DNA from: Streptomyces aureus
Lineage (GTDB): Bacteria; Actinomycetota; Actinomycetes; Streptomycetales; Streptomycetaceae
Direction: 5' to 3'
Length of the DNA: 64,000 nt
Assembly: GCF_000725495.1 (NCBI RefSeq)
Contig: NZ_KL647042.1
Location: 1 to 64,000, forward strand
Notes under the pieces: generated by a model
What the model saw: the letters and a program-made list of their open reading frames with translations, nothing else
Databases searched by the model: none
What the model was told of the DNA's origin: nothing
Part shown: in pieces, positions 46,249 to 53,883 of the stretch
Position numbering within the stretch: position 1 is the first letter of the stretch
Layout: each line of letters opens with the position of its first letter
Made by a program: the position numbers and the translations under genes

Positions 46249-46986
46249 ATGACGCGGGCGGAACCCGGACGCGGGACGGACGACCGGCTGACGCCGGTGC
46301 TGCGGCCGGTGCGGGCGGGCAACGGCTTCGAGGAGGCATTGGAGCAGATCCTCCAGATCGTCCGGCTCGGTCTCGTACCCGGTGGCGAACGGCTGCCCGC
46401 GGAGCGGGAGTTGGCGGAACGGCTCGGCATCAGCCGGGTGACGCTGCGCGAGGTCCTGAAGGTGCTCCAGGACCAGGGGCTGATCGAGTCCCGGCGCGGA
46501 CGCTACGGCGGCACGTTCGTGCTGGCGCGCACCGACACACCGGGCGAGCACGAGCTGCGCCGCCGGGTCGCCGCGGTCGACATCGAGGACGTGCTGCGGT
46601 TCCGCGAGGTCCTGGAGGTCGGCGCGGCCGGGCTGTGCGCGACGCACGGGCTCGACGCGGAGCAGGGCGCCCGGCTGCGGGCGGCCCTGGAACGGACGAA
46701 CGACGCCCCGCTCGCCGACTACCGGCGCCTGGACACCCTGTTCCACCTCACGCTCGCCGAGCTGTGCGGCTCCCCTTCCCTGACCGCCCGGTACGCGGCC
46801 GTCCGGGCCGGCGTCAACGACCTCCTCGACTGCATCCCGCTGCTGGTCCGCAACCTGGAGCACTCGCAGCGCCAGCACACCGCCCTGGTCGGGGCGGTCC
46901 TCGACGGGGACGCGGACGGGGCGCGGGAGATCATGCGGGAGCACTGCGCGGGTACGGCGGCGCTGCTGCGGGGCTTCCTGGCGTGA
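46249..46986 (+). CDS. GntR/FadR-family transcriptional regulator
   Basis: 245 residues. N-terminal winged HTH (GGERLPAERELAERLGISRV followed by TLREVLKVLQDQGLI) and a FadR C-terminal all-helical FCD domain (about 105-240) with metal-site residues in FREVLEVGAAGL, DTLFHLTLAEL and EHSQRQHTALV. ATG 46249 has GGAAGGGGG eight bases upstream; an upstream in-frame ATG-like start at 46228 is less likely. Divergent from glnA4-like, 117 bp before the hydrolase gene. Likely the repressor of the locus, sensing the amine, its gamma-glutamyl adduct or a small carboxylate. Confidence 0.92.
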   Translation: MTRAEPGRGTDDRLTPVLRPVRAGNGFEEALEQILQIVRLGLVPGGERLPAERELAERLGISRVTLREVLKVLQDQGLIESRRGRYGGTFVLARTDTPGEHELRRRVAAVDIEDVLRFREVLEVGAAGLCATHGLDAEQGARLRAALERTNDAPLADYRRLDTLFHLTLAELCGSPSLTARYAAVRAGVNDLLDCIPLLVRNLEHSQRQHTALVGAVLDGDADGAREIMREHCAGTAALLRGFLA

Positions 46987-47103
46987 GCGGGGTGCGGCGC
47001 GGGGCCGTCGCCGTCCGCCGCCGGGATACCCGTTCCGCTTCCCCGTCCGCAAAGGTATGAGAGCTTTCCATTGACGCCGTCGTGGAGATCCGAGGAGGAG
47101 CGC

Positions 47104-47784
47104 GTGGGCAGGCCGCTGGTCGGTGTGAGTACGTATCTGGAGGCCGGGACGCGCTGGGGCGTGTGGAACCTGGAGGCCGCGCTGCTGCCGGCCGGTTATC
47201 CGCGGCTCGTGCAGCGGGCGGGCGGGCTCGCGATGATGCTGCCTCCGGACGATCCCGCCCTGGCGCGCGAGACCGTCGCCCGGCTCGACGCGGTGGTGGT
47301 CGCGGGCGGTCCCGACGTCGACCCCGCCCGGTACGGCGCCGAGCGCTCCCCGCGTACGGGACCGCCCGCCCCCGCGCGCGACGCCTGGGAACTCGCGCTG
47401 ATCCGGGCCGCGTTGGACTCGGGCACCCCGCTGCTCGGCATCTGCCGCGGCCACCAGCTGCTGAACGTGGCCCTCGGCGGCACGCTCGTCCAGCACCTGG
47501 AGGGGCACGTGGAGGACACCGGCGTCGTCGGGCTCCACGAGGTGATCCCCGTCGCGGGCACGCGGTACGCCGGTCTCGTACCGGAGCCGTGCGCCGTGCC
47601 GACGTACCACCACCAGGCGGTGGACCGCCTCGGGGACGGCCTCACGGTCGGCGCGCACGCGGTGGACGGCACGGTCGAGGCGGTCGAACTCCCCGGCCCC
47701 GCCTGGGTCCTGGGAGTCCAGTGGCACCCGGAGATGGGCGAGGACGTGAGGGTGATGCGGGGCCTGGTCAGCGCGGCATCCTGA
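47104..47784 (+). CDS. Gamma-glutamyl hydrolase (class I amidotransferase, peptidase C26-like)
   Basis: 226 residues. Triad features: nucleophile Cys in PLLGICRGHQLLNV (nucleophile elbow), His in LGVQWHPEM followed by Glu. Resembles PuuD, which cleaves gamma-glutamyl-GABA. GTG 47104 has GAGGAGG 5 bases before it, so this start is preferred over TTG at 47071. In the local pathway it would release glutamate from the gamma-glutamyl product of the aldehyde dehydrogenase (gamma-glutamylglycine if the amine is ethanolamine). Confidence 0.9.
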   Translation: MGRPLVGVSTYLEAGTRWGVWNLEAALLPAGYPRLVQRAGGLAMMLPPDDPALARETVARLDAVVVAGGPDVDPARYGAERSPRTGPPAPARDAWELALIRAALDSGTPLLGICRGHQLLNVALGGTLVQHLEGHVEDTGVVGLHEVIPVAGTRYAGLVPEPCAVPTYHHQAVDRLGDGLTVGAHAVDGTVEAVELPGPAWVLGVQWHPEMGEDVRVMRGLVSAAS

Positions 47785-47822
47785 CCGGTCGGGTCCGGAC
47801 GGGGCCCGCACAGTGGTTCCTC

Positions 47823-47910
47823 GTCCTCGATCGCCGGACGGGCCGGGAATCAGCCCCTCCGTCGTTTGAGGAGCGGGGGTCCGGGGGCGGCGCCCCCGGG
47901 GACGGGACGG
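47823..47910. repeat. Dispersed Streptomyces intergenic element (GTTTGAGGA type)
   Basis: TCCTCGATCGCCGGACGGGC...TCGTTTGAGGA, followed by GGGGGTCCGGGGGCGGCG, is a degenerate copy of a hairpin-forming sequence I recognise as widespread between Streptomyces genes. Inverted arms: CTCGATCGCCGGACGGGC against GCCCCTCCGTCGTTTGAG. Function unknown, perhaps a terminator. Confidence 0.7.
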
Positions 47911-47945
47911 GTCGGGGCGGAGGGGGCGAGACAACCGCCGTCCGC

Positions 47946-48869
47946 TCAAGCCCCCCGCGTCAGCGACAGCAGGTCGCGGGCCGGCCCCGTCGGCCGGTGC
48001 CCCGTCGGCCAGACGGCCCGCAGGGCACGGGTCAGCCGCACATCGGCCAGCGGGATACCCACCAGCCGGTGGGCGGACAACTCCTCGCCGAGCGCGAGCT
48101 CACTGAGCACGGCGGGCCCCGCCCCGCTCACGGCGGACGCCTTCACCGCCGTGGTCGAGGACAGCTCGATCAACGGCCGCGCGAGCCCCCCGAGCGCGGA
48201 GTCGAGGACCTGCCGGGTCCCCGACCCCTCCTCCCGCAGGATCAGCGGCGTCGCCGCCAGCTCCGCCGCCGCCAGCGGCGCACGGCGACGCGCCCAGGGA
48301 TGCCCGGGCGCCGTCACCACGATCAGCCGGTCGTGCGCGATGACGGCGGCGTCGAGACCGGAGGGCACCGACAGCCCCTCCACGAACCCGAGGTCCGCCT
48401 CACCGGTCAGCAGCCTCTCGGCGACGGCCGCGGAGTTCCCGGCGAGCAGCGACACGGCGGTGTCGGGACGCTGCGCGCGCAGCGCGATCAGCCAGCCCGG
48501 CAGCAGATACTCGGCGATGGTCATGCTCGCGGCCACCCGCAGCCGGGAGTCGCGCCGGTCGCGCAGGGCCTGCGCCCCGGCGTCGAACGCCTCGGCCGCG
48601 TCCACCACCCGCCGGGCCCAGTCCGTGACCAGCGCCCCCTCGCGGGTGAGCCGGGACCCGCGCGGCGAACGGTCGACGAGCGCCACCCCGAGCTGCCGCT
48701 CCATGGAACGGATCCGGCTGCTGGCCGCCGGCTGCGTGATCCCCAGCTCCCGTGCGGCCCGTCCGAGACTGCCGAGGCGCGCGACCGCAAGCAGCAGTTC
48801 CAGCGCGCCCAGATCGGGCACCCGGTGCGCGATCCCGACGCCGGGCCGGTCCTCAGCACTGCTGCTCAT
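47946..48869 (-). CDS. LysR family transcriptional regulator
   Basis: 307 residues. N-terminal HTH (LGALELLLAVARLGSLGRAA, then RELGITQPAASSRIRSMERQ) and the effector domain (about 105-300) with LLPGWLIALRAQRPDTAV, AEADLGFVEGL-type segments, RLIVVTAPGHPW and ILREEGSGTRQVL. CbbR/CysB-like in general form. Divergent from the TDT-family transporter, which it most likely controls through a palindrome at 48880-48891. Confidence 0.92.
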   Translation of the reverse strand: MSSSAEDRPGVGIAHRVPDLGALELLLAVARLGSLGRAARELGITQPAASSRIRSMERQLGVALVDRSPRGSRLTREGALVTDWARRVVDAAEAFDAGAQALRDRRDSRLRVAASMTIAEYLLPGWLIALRAQRPDTAVSLLAGNSAAVAERLLTGEADLGFVEGLSVPSGLDAAVIAHDRLIVVTAPGHPWARRRAPLAAAELAATPLILREEGSGTRQVLDSALGGLARPLIELSSTTAVKASAVSGAGPAVLSELALGEELSAHRLVGIPLADVRLTRALRAVWPTGHRPTGPARDLLSLTRGA

Positions 48870-48879
48870 AAACCCAGCT

Positions 48880-48891
48880 TATGTCGTCATA
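48880..48891. promoter_or_regulatory. Possible LysR binding site
   Basis: TATGTCGTCATA (TATG, 4 bases, CATA; a T-N10-A type palindrome) lies 11 bp before the LysR start and about 49 bp before the transporter start. LysR proteins usually bind such sites. Inference. Confidence 0.45.
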
Positions 48892-48939
48892 GGCGGGGAC
48901 TCCCTGGTGGGGAACCCCCAGCGGCGCGATCTTGGTGAC

Positions 48940-50091
48940 ATGGTCACCGCAGCCCATCCCCTGTCCGCCCATCAGGCGGAAACCGTCCCCGGCACGAAGA
49001 CCCCCCGTGTCCCGGGCAACCGCGCGCTCGCCGCCGTCCGGCATCTCGGCCCGAACTGGTACGCCTCCGTGATGGGTACCGCCATCGTGGCGACGGCGGG
49101 AGCCGGGCTCCCCGGCCACGTGCCGGGCCTGCGCACCGTGTGCACCGTCGTGTGGGCCCTGTCGTCCGCCCTGCTGGTGTCGCTGCTCGCGGCCCGGGTT
49201 CTGCACTGGGCGTACCACCGCGACCAGGCCCGCGCCCACCTCCTCGACCCGGCCATGGCCCCCTTCTACGGCTGCCTTTCGATGGCGCTGCTCGCGGTGG
49301 GCGGTGGCACCCTGCTGGTCGGCCGGGACTGGATCGGCCTGCCCGCGGCGCTCGCCGTGGACACCGTCCTGTTCACCGCCGGAACGGTGATCGGACTGGC
49401 CGCCGCGGTGGCCGTCCCGTACCTCATGGTCGTACGGCACCGCATCGAGCCGGGGCAGGCGTCGCCCGTGTGGCTGCTGCCGATCGTCGCCCCCATGGTG
49501 TCGGCCGCCGTCGGCCCGCTCCTCGTGCCCCATCTGTCGGCGGGACAGCCCCGGGAGACCCTGCTCCTCGCGTGTGTCGCGATGTTCGGGATCAGCCTGG
49601 TCGCCACCTTCGTGATGCTGCCGATGATCTTCGCGCGGCTCGTCACCGGGGGTCCGCTGCCCCTCGCGCTCACGCCGACGCTGTTCCTCGTGCTCGGCCC
49701 GCTGGGCCAGTCGACGACCGCGGTGGGCAAGTTCGCGGACGCCGCCCCCGGTGTGGTGCCCGCGCCCTACGACCAGGGTTTCGCGCTCCTGGCCGTCCTC
49801 TACGGGGTGCCCGTGCTCGGCTTCGCGCTGCTGTGGCTCGCGCTGGCCGTCGCGATGGTCGTACGGGCCCGCCGCCAGGGCATGGGCTTCGCGATGACCT
49901 GGTGGGCGTTCACCTTCCCCGTGGGCACCTGTGTGACCGGTGCCGAGGGTCTGGCCCGCCACACCGGGCTGGTCTCCTTCGAGGTGCTCGCCGTCGCCCT
50001 GTACGCGCTGCTGGTCGCCGCCTGGTCGGTGGCCGCGGTCCGGACGGCCCACGGCCTCGTCACCGGCAGGCTGCTCGCGGCGCCGCGCTGA
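48940..50091 (+). CDS. TDT family (TehA/SLAC1-like) transporter
   Basis: 383 residues with ten hydrophobic segments, matching the tellurite-resistance/dicarboxylate transporter family. The first segment begins GPNWYASVMGTAIVATAGAG, the family hallmark; later segments include FVMLPMIFARLVTGGPLPLA and FAMTWWAFTFPVGTCVTGAE. Possible substrates: C4-dicarboxylates, sulfite or other anions. ATG 48940 has no strong Shine-Dalgarno (GGTGAC only), so the exact start is moderately certain. It is divergent from a LysR regulator. Confidence 0.87.
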   Translation: MVTAAHPLSAHQAETVPGTKTPRVPGNRALAAVRHLGPNWYASVMGTAIVATAGAGLPGHVPGLRTVCTVVWALSSALLVSLLAARVLHWAYHRDQARAHLLDPAMAPFYGCLSMALLAVGGGTLLVGRDWIGLPAALAVDTVLFTAGTVIGLAAAVAVPYLMVVRHRIEPGQASPVWLLPIVAPMVSAAVGPLLVPHLSAGQPRETLLLACVAMFGISLVATFVMLPMIFARLVTGGPLPLALTPTLFLVLGPLGQSTTAVGKFADAAPGVVPAPYDQGFALLAVLYGVPVLGFALLWLALAVAMVVRARRQGMGFAMTWWAFTFPVGTCVTGAEGLARHTGLVSFEVLAVALYALLVAAWSVAAVRTAHGLVTGRLLAAPR

Positions 50092-50196
50092 CGCCGGCCC
50101 GCGCAGGCGGTCGTCCCGGGCTTCCTCCCCGGGGTCCGGAGGGCGCGGCACCATCGGCGCTCCCCGGGTCCTGAGGGGACCCGGAGCCTTCCGTTG

Positions 50197-51543
50197 TCAG
50201 GGCTGTTCCCGCAAGAGGTGCGGGAACAGCAGGCGGGCACCCTCGCGTTCGGGCTCGGGGGCGACTTCGAGACGCCGTCGGGCCAGGCCGAGCACATGAG
50301 CGGTGTGCGGGCCCCCGGCGCCGCGGAGCGCGTGCGCCCAGGTGGGTTCGAGCAGCGACGGTCCGGTCTCCAGACGTGCGAGGACCTGGGCCGTCGCGTC
50401 CAGGCCCAGGACGCGAGCGGGGTGCAGGGCGAGGTGGAAGTCGGTGCGCAGGGGATCGGCGAGGTGCTCCAGCACGAGCGCGGGCCACCGGGGTTCGCTC
50501 AGCAGTCCCTCGTACCGCGCCGTCAGGTCCTCGAGGTCGCAGGAGGGCCAGCGCAGTTCCGGGGGCGGGTGGCGGAGGAACAGGGTGATGCCGATCAGGT
50601 CGCGCAGCCGGGCGACGCCGGGCGTCCGGTCCTGGATCAGCTGGGCGTAGCGGCGCAGTACGGGAACGGCGTGCGCGTAGTCGGCCAGGCCCGGCGCGGG
50701 TCCCCCCTGGCCCACGGCCATCGTGGCGAGGATGCCCCCGGCGCCGTCGAGGAGGGCCCCGTCCACGTCGGGGCGGCCCAGTGCGCCCCGCAGGTCGCCG
50801 GTGGTCGCGGCGAGGTGGGCGAGGTACTCGTCCATGATCGTGTTGCGGAAGCCCTCGCGCAGCAGCCACTCCTTGATCCGGGGATCGGTGGTGTCGCGCA
50901 GGAGCCGGACCGCCTGGATGCGTCCCCAGCCGGCGACCCCGCGCGCGAGCGCGTGCACGGCCGGGTCCGGATCGGGCTGGGAGCGGTGGAGCGCGACGGC
51001 CGCGTAGAGCGTGAGTTCGTCCAAAGTTCCCAGCAGGAGCAGCAGTTCCCGGTCCCGGACGTCTCCGCCGAGCCCGAGGAGCACCAGGCCGATCTTGACC
51101 GGGGCCCGGTGCGTGCCGTGCTCCGCCAGCCGGCGGCCGAGGCGGCGCAGGCCGTCGGACGGCAGGCCCCGGCGGCGGACCTCCGTGCCGAGGTCGTCGG
51201 CGACGTCGATCGGCGAGCACGTGACGAGGAGATCGTGGAGGCCCACGAGGCCGCGGCCGGGTGCGGACGGTGTCGCAGACAGCAGATGTTCGAGCCGGTC
51301 GGCGAGTTCGGCGCCGGTCGGAGGCGGAGGGCCGTCGGCGTCCGGGGAGGCGCGCAGCAGGGCGTCCTCACCGCCGCCGACGAAGACGGGCCGCCTGCCG
51401 CCCGGACGGGCGTCGGGGAGCGGATCGCCGGCCCGGGGCCAGGGGCCGGGACCGTGGAGTTCGCGCAGGGATCGCGCGTGGTCGAGGAGGGTGGGTCCGT
51501 CGCCGACGGCGTCGCCGTCAGGCCCCCACCACGAGCCGGTCAA
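50197..51543 (-). CDS. Hypothetical protein, helical-repeat type
   Basis: About 448 residues if started at TTG 51543; the open frame continues to GTG 51660, but third-base GC there is poor. No family recognised. Mostly alpha-helical with Leu/Arg-rich helical repeats (VKIGLVLLGLGGDVRDRELL, GRIQAVRLLRDTTDPRIKEW, FRNTIMDEYLAHLAATTGDL), suggesting HEAT/ARM-like architecture. No signal or membrane segment. Convergent with the TDT transporter. No neighbour suggests a role. Confidence 0.65.
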   Translation of the reverse strand: MTGSWWGPDGDAVGDGPTLLDHARSLRELHGPGPWPRAGDPLPDARPGGRRPVFVGGGEDALLRASPDADGPPPPTGAELADRLEHLLSATPSAPGRGLVGLHDLLVTCSPIDVADDLGTEVRRRGLPSDGLRRLGRRLAEHGTHRAPVKIGLVLLGLGGDVRDRELLLLLGTLDELTLYAAVALHRSQPDPDPAVHALARGVAGWGRIQAVRLLRDTTDPRIKEWLLREGFRNTIMDEYLAHLAATTGDLRGALGRPDVDGALLDGAGGILATMAVGQGGPAPGLADYAHAVPVLRRYAQLIQDRTPGVARLRDLIGITLFLRHPPPELRWPSCDLEDLTARYEGLLSEPRWPALVLEHLADPLRTDFHLALHPARVLGLDATAQVLARLETGPSLLEPTWAHALRGAGGPHTAHVLGLARRRLEVAPEPEREGARLLFPHLLREQP

Positions 51544-51684
51544 CGGCCGGAGGGCGTGCCGCCCTTTCGTGTGGTCATGGCGTGGATGGTGTCCGACCCG
51601 GCCCGCTCCCGGCAACCGGCTTTTCGAAGGACCCCGCCGTGACCGGCCGCCCCTGCTCACGGCGGACCGGTGTCCGGAGGCGTC

Positions 51685-52404
51685 TCAGCGGTGTGCCGCC
51701 CGCAGCGCCTCGGCGAGCCGCCCCGGGGCCTCGGCCAGTGAGGGTCCGTACCAGGTCAGCAGTCGGCCGTCGACCAGGGCACAGGGCGTGCCAGGGAAGG
51801 CCTCGGGTCCGTCGTCGGGGGTGAAGCGGTACGGCTCGTCGGGGAGCACCACGAGGTCGGCGCCCGCCGCGTTCAGCTCGTCCACGGGGACTCGGGGGTA
51901 GCGGTCCTCGTGGCGGGCGTAGGCGTTGTCGACGCCCAGCCTGGCCAGGACGTCCCCCGCGAAGGTGTCCCGGCCCAGCACCATCCAGGGCCGCCGCCAG
52001 ACCGGCACGACCGCGGTCCTGCGGCGGTCGGGATCTGCGGGCGCGGCCCATGCCGCCTCCGCCTCGTCCAGCCAGCGCGGCCTGCCCCGCGCCCCGCAGG
52101 CGGCGAGCACCCGGTCCAGTTCGCGGATCGCCCCCGGTACGTCCCGCACCTCGGTGACCAGGACCTCGATCCCCGCGTCCCGCAGGGCGGCCAGGTCCGG
52201 CTCCCGGTTCTCCTCCTCGTTGGCGACGACGAGATCGGGCGCGAGCCGTACGACGGCGTCGACGTCGGGGTTCTTGGTGCCGCCGATCCGGGTGACGTCC
52301 AGGCCGGCCGGGTGGCTGCACCAGTCGGTCGCGCCGGCCAGGACGCCGGGCACCGACACGGCCACGGCCTCCGTCAGCGAGGGGACGAGCGACACCACCC
52401 GCAT
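51685..52404 (-). CDS. Helical backbone metal receptor protein without signal peptide
   Basis: 239 residues, class III periplasmic-binding fold (BtuF/FhuD-like): VVSLVPSLTEAVA at the start, LAPDLVVANEEENREPDLAALR, RYPRVPVDELNAAGADLVVLPDEPYRF. Such domains bind cobalamin, heme or iron chelates. No signal peptide or lipobox exists and no ABC permease is adjacent, so a cytoplasmic location is implied. ATG 52404 was chosen because the first strand begins immediately; the extension to 52464 is Arg-rich and unlike the family. Confidence 0.82.
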   Translation of the reverse strand: MRVVSLVPSLTEAVAVSVPGVLAGATDWCSHPAGLDVTRIGGTKNPDVDAVVRLAPDLVVANEEENREPDLAALRDAGIEVLVTEVRDVPGAIRELDRVLAACGARGRPRWLDEAEAAWAAPADPDRRRTAVVPVWRRPWMVLGRDTFAGDVLARLGVDNAYARHEDRYPRVPVDELNAAGADLVVLPDEPYRFTPDDGPEAFPGTPCALVDGRLLTWYGPSLAEAPGRLAEALRAAHR

Positions 52405-52460
52405 GTCTGCCCGCCTCTCCAGCGCCGTCCCGTGTCCCGCCATCCTCTCGCGCCGGCCGC

Positions 52461-52550
52461 GCACGCGCCCGTCACGGGGGGGCGCGTGCCTGTTACCGGC
52501 GGCGCGTGCCCGTCACGGGTCGCGCGTGCCCGTCATCGGCCGCACGTGAC
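52461..52550. repeat. 20-bp tandem repeats, about four and a half copies
   Basis: Five successive blocks starting at 52461, 52481, 52501, 52521 and 52541 share the pattern GGCGCGTGCCCGTCACGGGT with a few changes each. They lie between the metal-receptor and XRE genes, upstream of the former. Minisatellite or multiple operator sites. Confidence 0.8.
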
Positions 52551-52587
52551 ATCGCCCCGGCCGATGCGCGCGGCGCCCGCCGCCCCG

Positions 52588-53169
52588 CTAGCGCCGGCCG
52601 AAGGTGTGCGGGTCCTCCACCGCGTCGATGTGGTGGGCGACCTCGACGACGACCACCCGGGTGTCCGGGACGGTGGCGCGCCAGCGGTGCCGGACACCGC
52701 CCGTCAGATACATGGTGTCGCCGCGGCCCAGCCGATGGGCGCGCCCCTCCGCCTCGACCTCGACCCCGCCGTCGGCGACGTACATCAACTTGTCGTTGCG
52801 GTGCTGGAGTTCGCGTTCCTCTTCGTGGTCGCCGGTGAACTCGGTGGCGTGCAGCTGGTGGTGGCCGCGCACGAGCGGGCGTGCGTGGGAGCCGGGGGTG
52901 AACTCCTCCCCGGCGTCGGCGCGCACGACGTCGACGCTGCACGCCGGGTCGGCGGCGGCGAGCAGGTCGGCGGCCGTGGTGCCGAGGGCGTCGGCGACCC
53001 GCTCCAGGGAGCTTCTGCTGGGCCGCGCCCGCTCGTTCTCCACCTGGCTGAGAAAGGGCACCGACAGACCGCTGCGTTCGGCGACGGCCGCGAGCGTGAG
53101 CCGCAGTGCCCGGCGCCGCCGCCGTACGGCCGCGCCCACCCGAAGGGGCTGTTCTTTGTGGTCGCCCAT
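52588..53169 (-). CDS. XRE family regulator with C-terminal cupin domain
   Basis: 193 residues. HTH (VGAAVRRRRRALRLTLAAVA and AERSGLSVPFLSQVENERARPS) followed by a cupin sensor domain (about 115-185: HRNDKLMYVADGGVEVEAEG, LGRGDTMYLTGGVRHRWRA). PuuR-like architecture; these often control amine, amino-acid or antibiotic-precursor genes. ATG 53169 with GGAG upstream; the extension to 53268 is rejected since it starts inside a palindrome. Target unknown; the betaine ABC operon lies 700 bp away on the same strand. Confidence 0.88.
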   Translation of the reverse strand: MGDHKEQPLRVGAAVRRRRRALRLTLAAVAERSGLSVPFLSQVENERARPSRSSLERVADALGTTAADLLAAADPACSVDVVRADAGEEFTPGSHARPLVRGHHQLHATEFTGDHEEERELQHRNDKLMYVADGGVEVEAEGRAHRLGRGDTMYLTGGVRHRWRATVPDTRVVVVEVAHHIDAVEDPHTFGRR

Positions 53170-53242
53170 CGCTCCGGCTCCCTCCCTCGCGTCGTCGGTC
53201 CGCGAGCCGCCCGGTTTTCCGGCCCGCCGCTTCTGTTGAGTT

Positions 53243-53270
53243 GTTTGCACCCTACGCATGTTCGGCAAAC
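53243..53270. promoter_or_regulatory. Inverted repeat upstream of XRE-cupin gene
   Basis: GTTTGC (53243-53248) and GCAAAC (53265-53270) with a 16-base spacer, in an AT-richer patch 74-101 bp upstream of the start. Likely promoter/operator area, perhaps bound by the XRE protein itself. Confidence 0.45.
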
Positions 53271-53883
53271 CGTTTCATGGACCCGTCACATCGCTGTCAC
53301 TTCGAGGGAGTGTGAGGGTTACAGTTCGCGCCACCGCGCGAGCCGTCGCGCGCCCGGCGCCGCCGCCCCCTCGGACGGGGCGAAAGGGCCGATCACGGGG
53401 GCGGGCCGCCGTCAGGCGGTTCGGCAGAGTCCTGAAGTCCGCTTCACCGGCGCACAGTTGGCGCTTCGGGTCACTGCCGGGGCGCACGCCGGGCAGGGTG
53501 TCGGGGGCCGCCCGTGCGTACGGTGCTGATGTGCGGCGGGGCATCCGGACGCCGCCCGGGGAGGTCCACCACGGCGGATCCACGAACCCTGCCACGGACC
53601 GGCCCCCTCCGGAAGGGCCCGGTCGTCCGGCCCGGCACGGTTGTCCGGATCTCTCTCGTACGTCAGTACGCGGCCCCACCCACGATCGCCCGCACGTGCG
53701 GACCGGCCGGGGAACGCGGCGGAGGGGTGGTCCTCGCGGCGCGGGTCAAGGGGACCATGCGCCGAGGACCACCCCTCGGAGTGAACCGCGGACCGCCCCG
53801 TGCGGACGGGACGGCCCGCCTCCCGCCGGCCGCCGACCGGAGCGGGGCCGTGCGGGAGGTGCTGCCTGCCAGGTACGGGGAAC
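53271..53883. other. About 600-bp gap with no supported gene
   Basis: Open frames exist (e.g. plus strand 53258-53887) but third-base GC is low and there are no ribosome sites or recognisable motifs. The region just right of 53270 is AT-richer and promoter-like (GTTACAGTT at about 53318-53326). The right part must hold the end of the betaine transporter transcript; a convincing hairpin was not found by eye. Confidence 0.5.
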
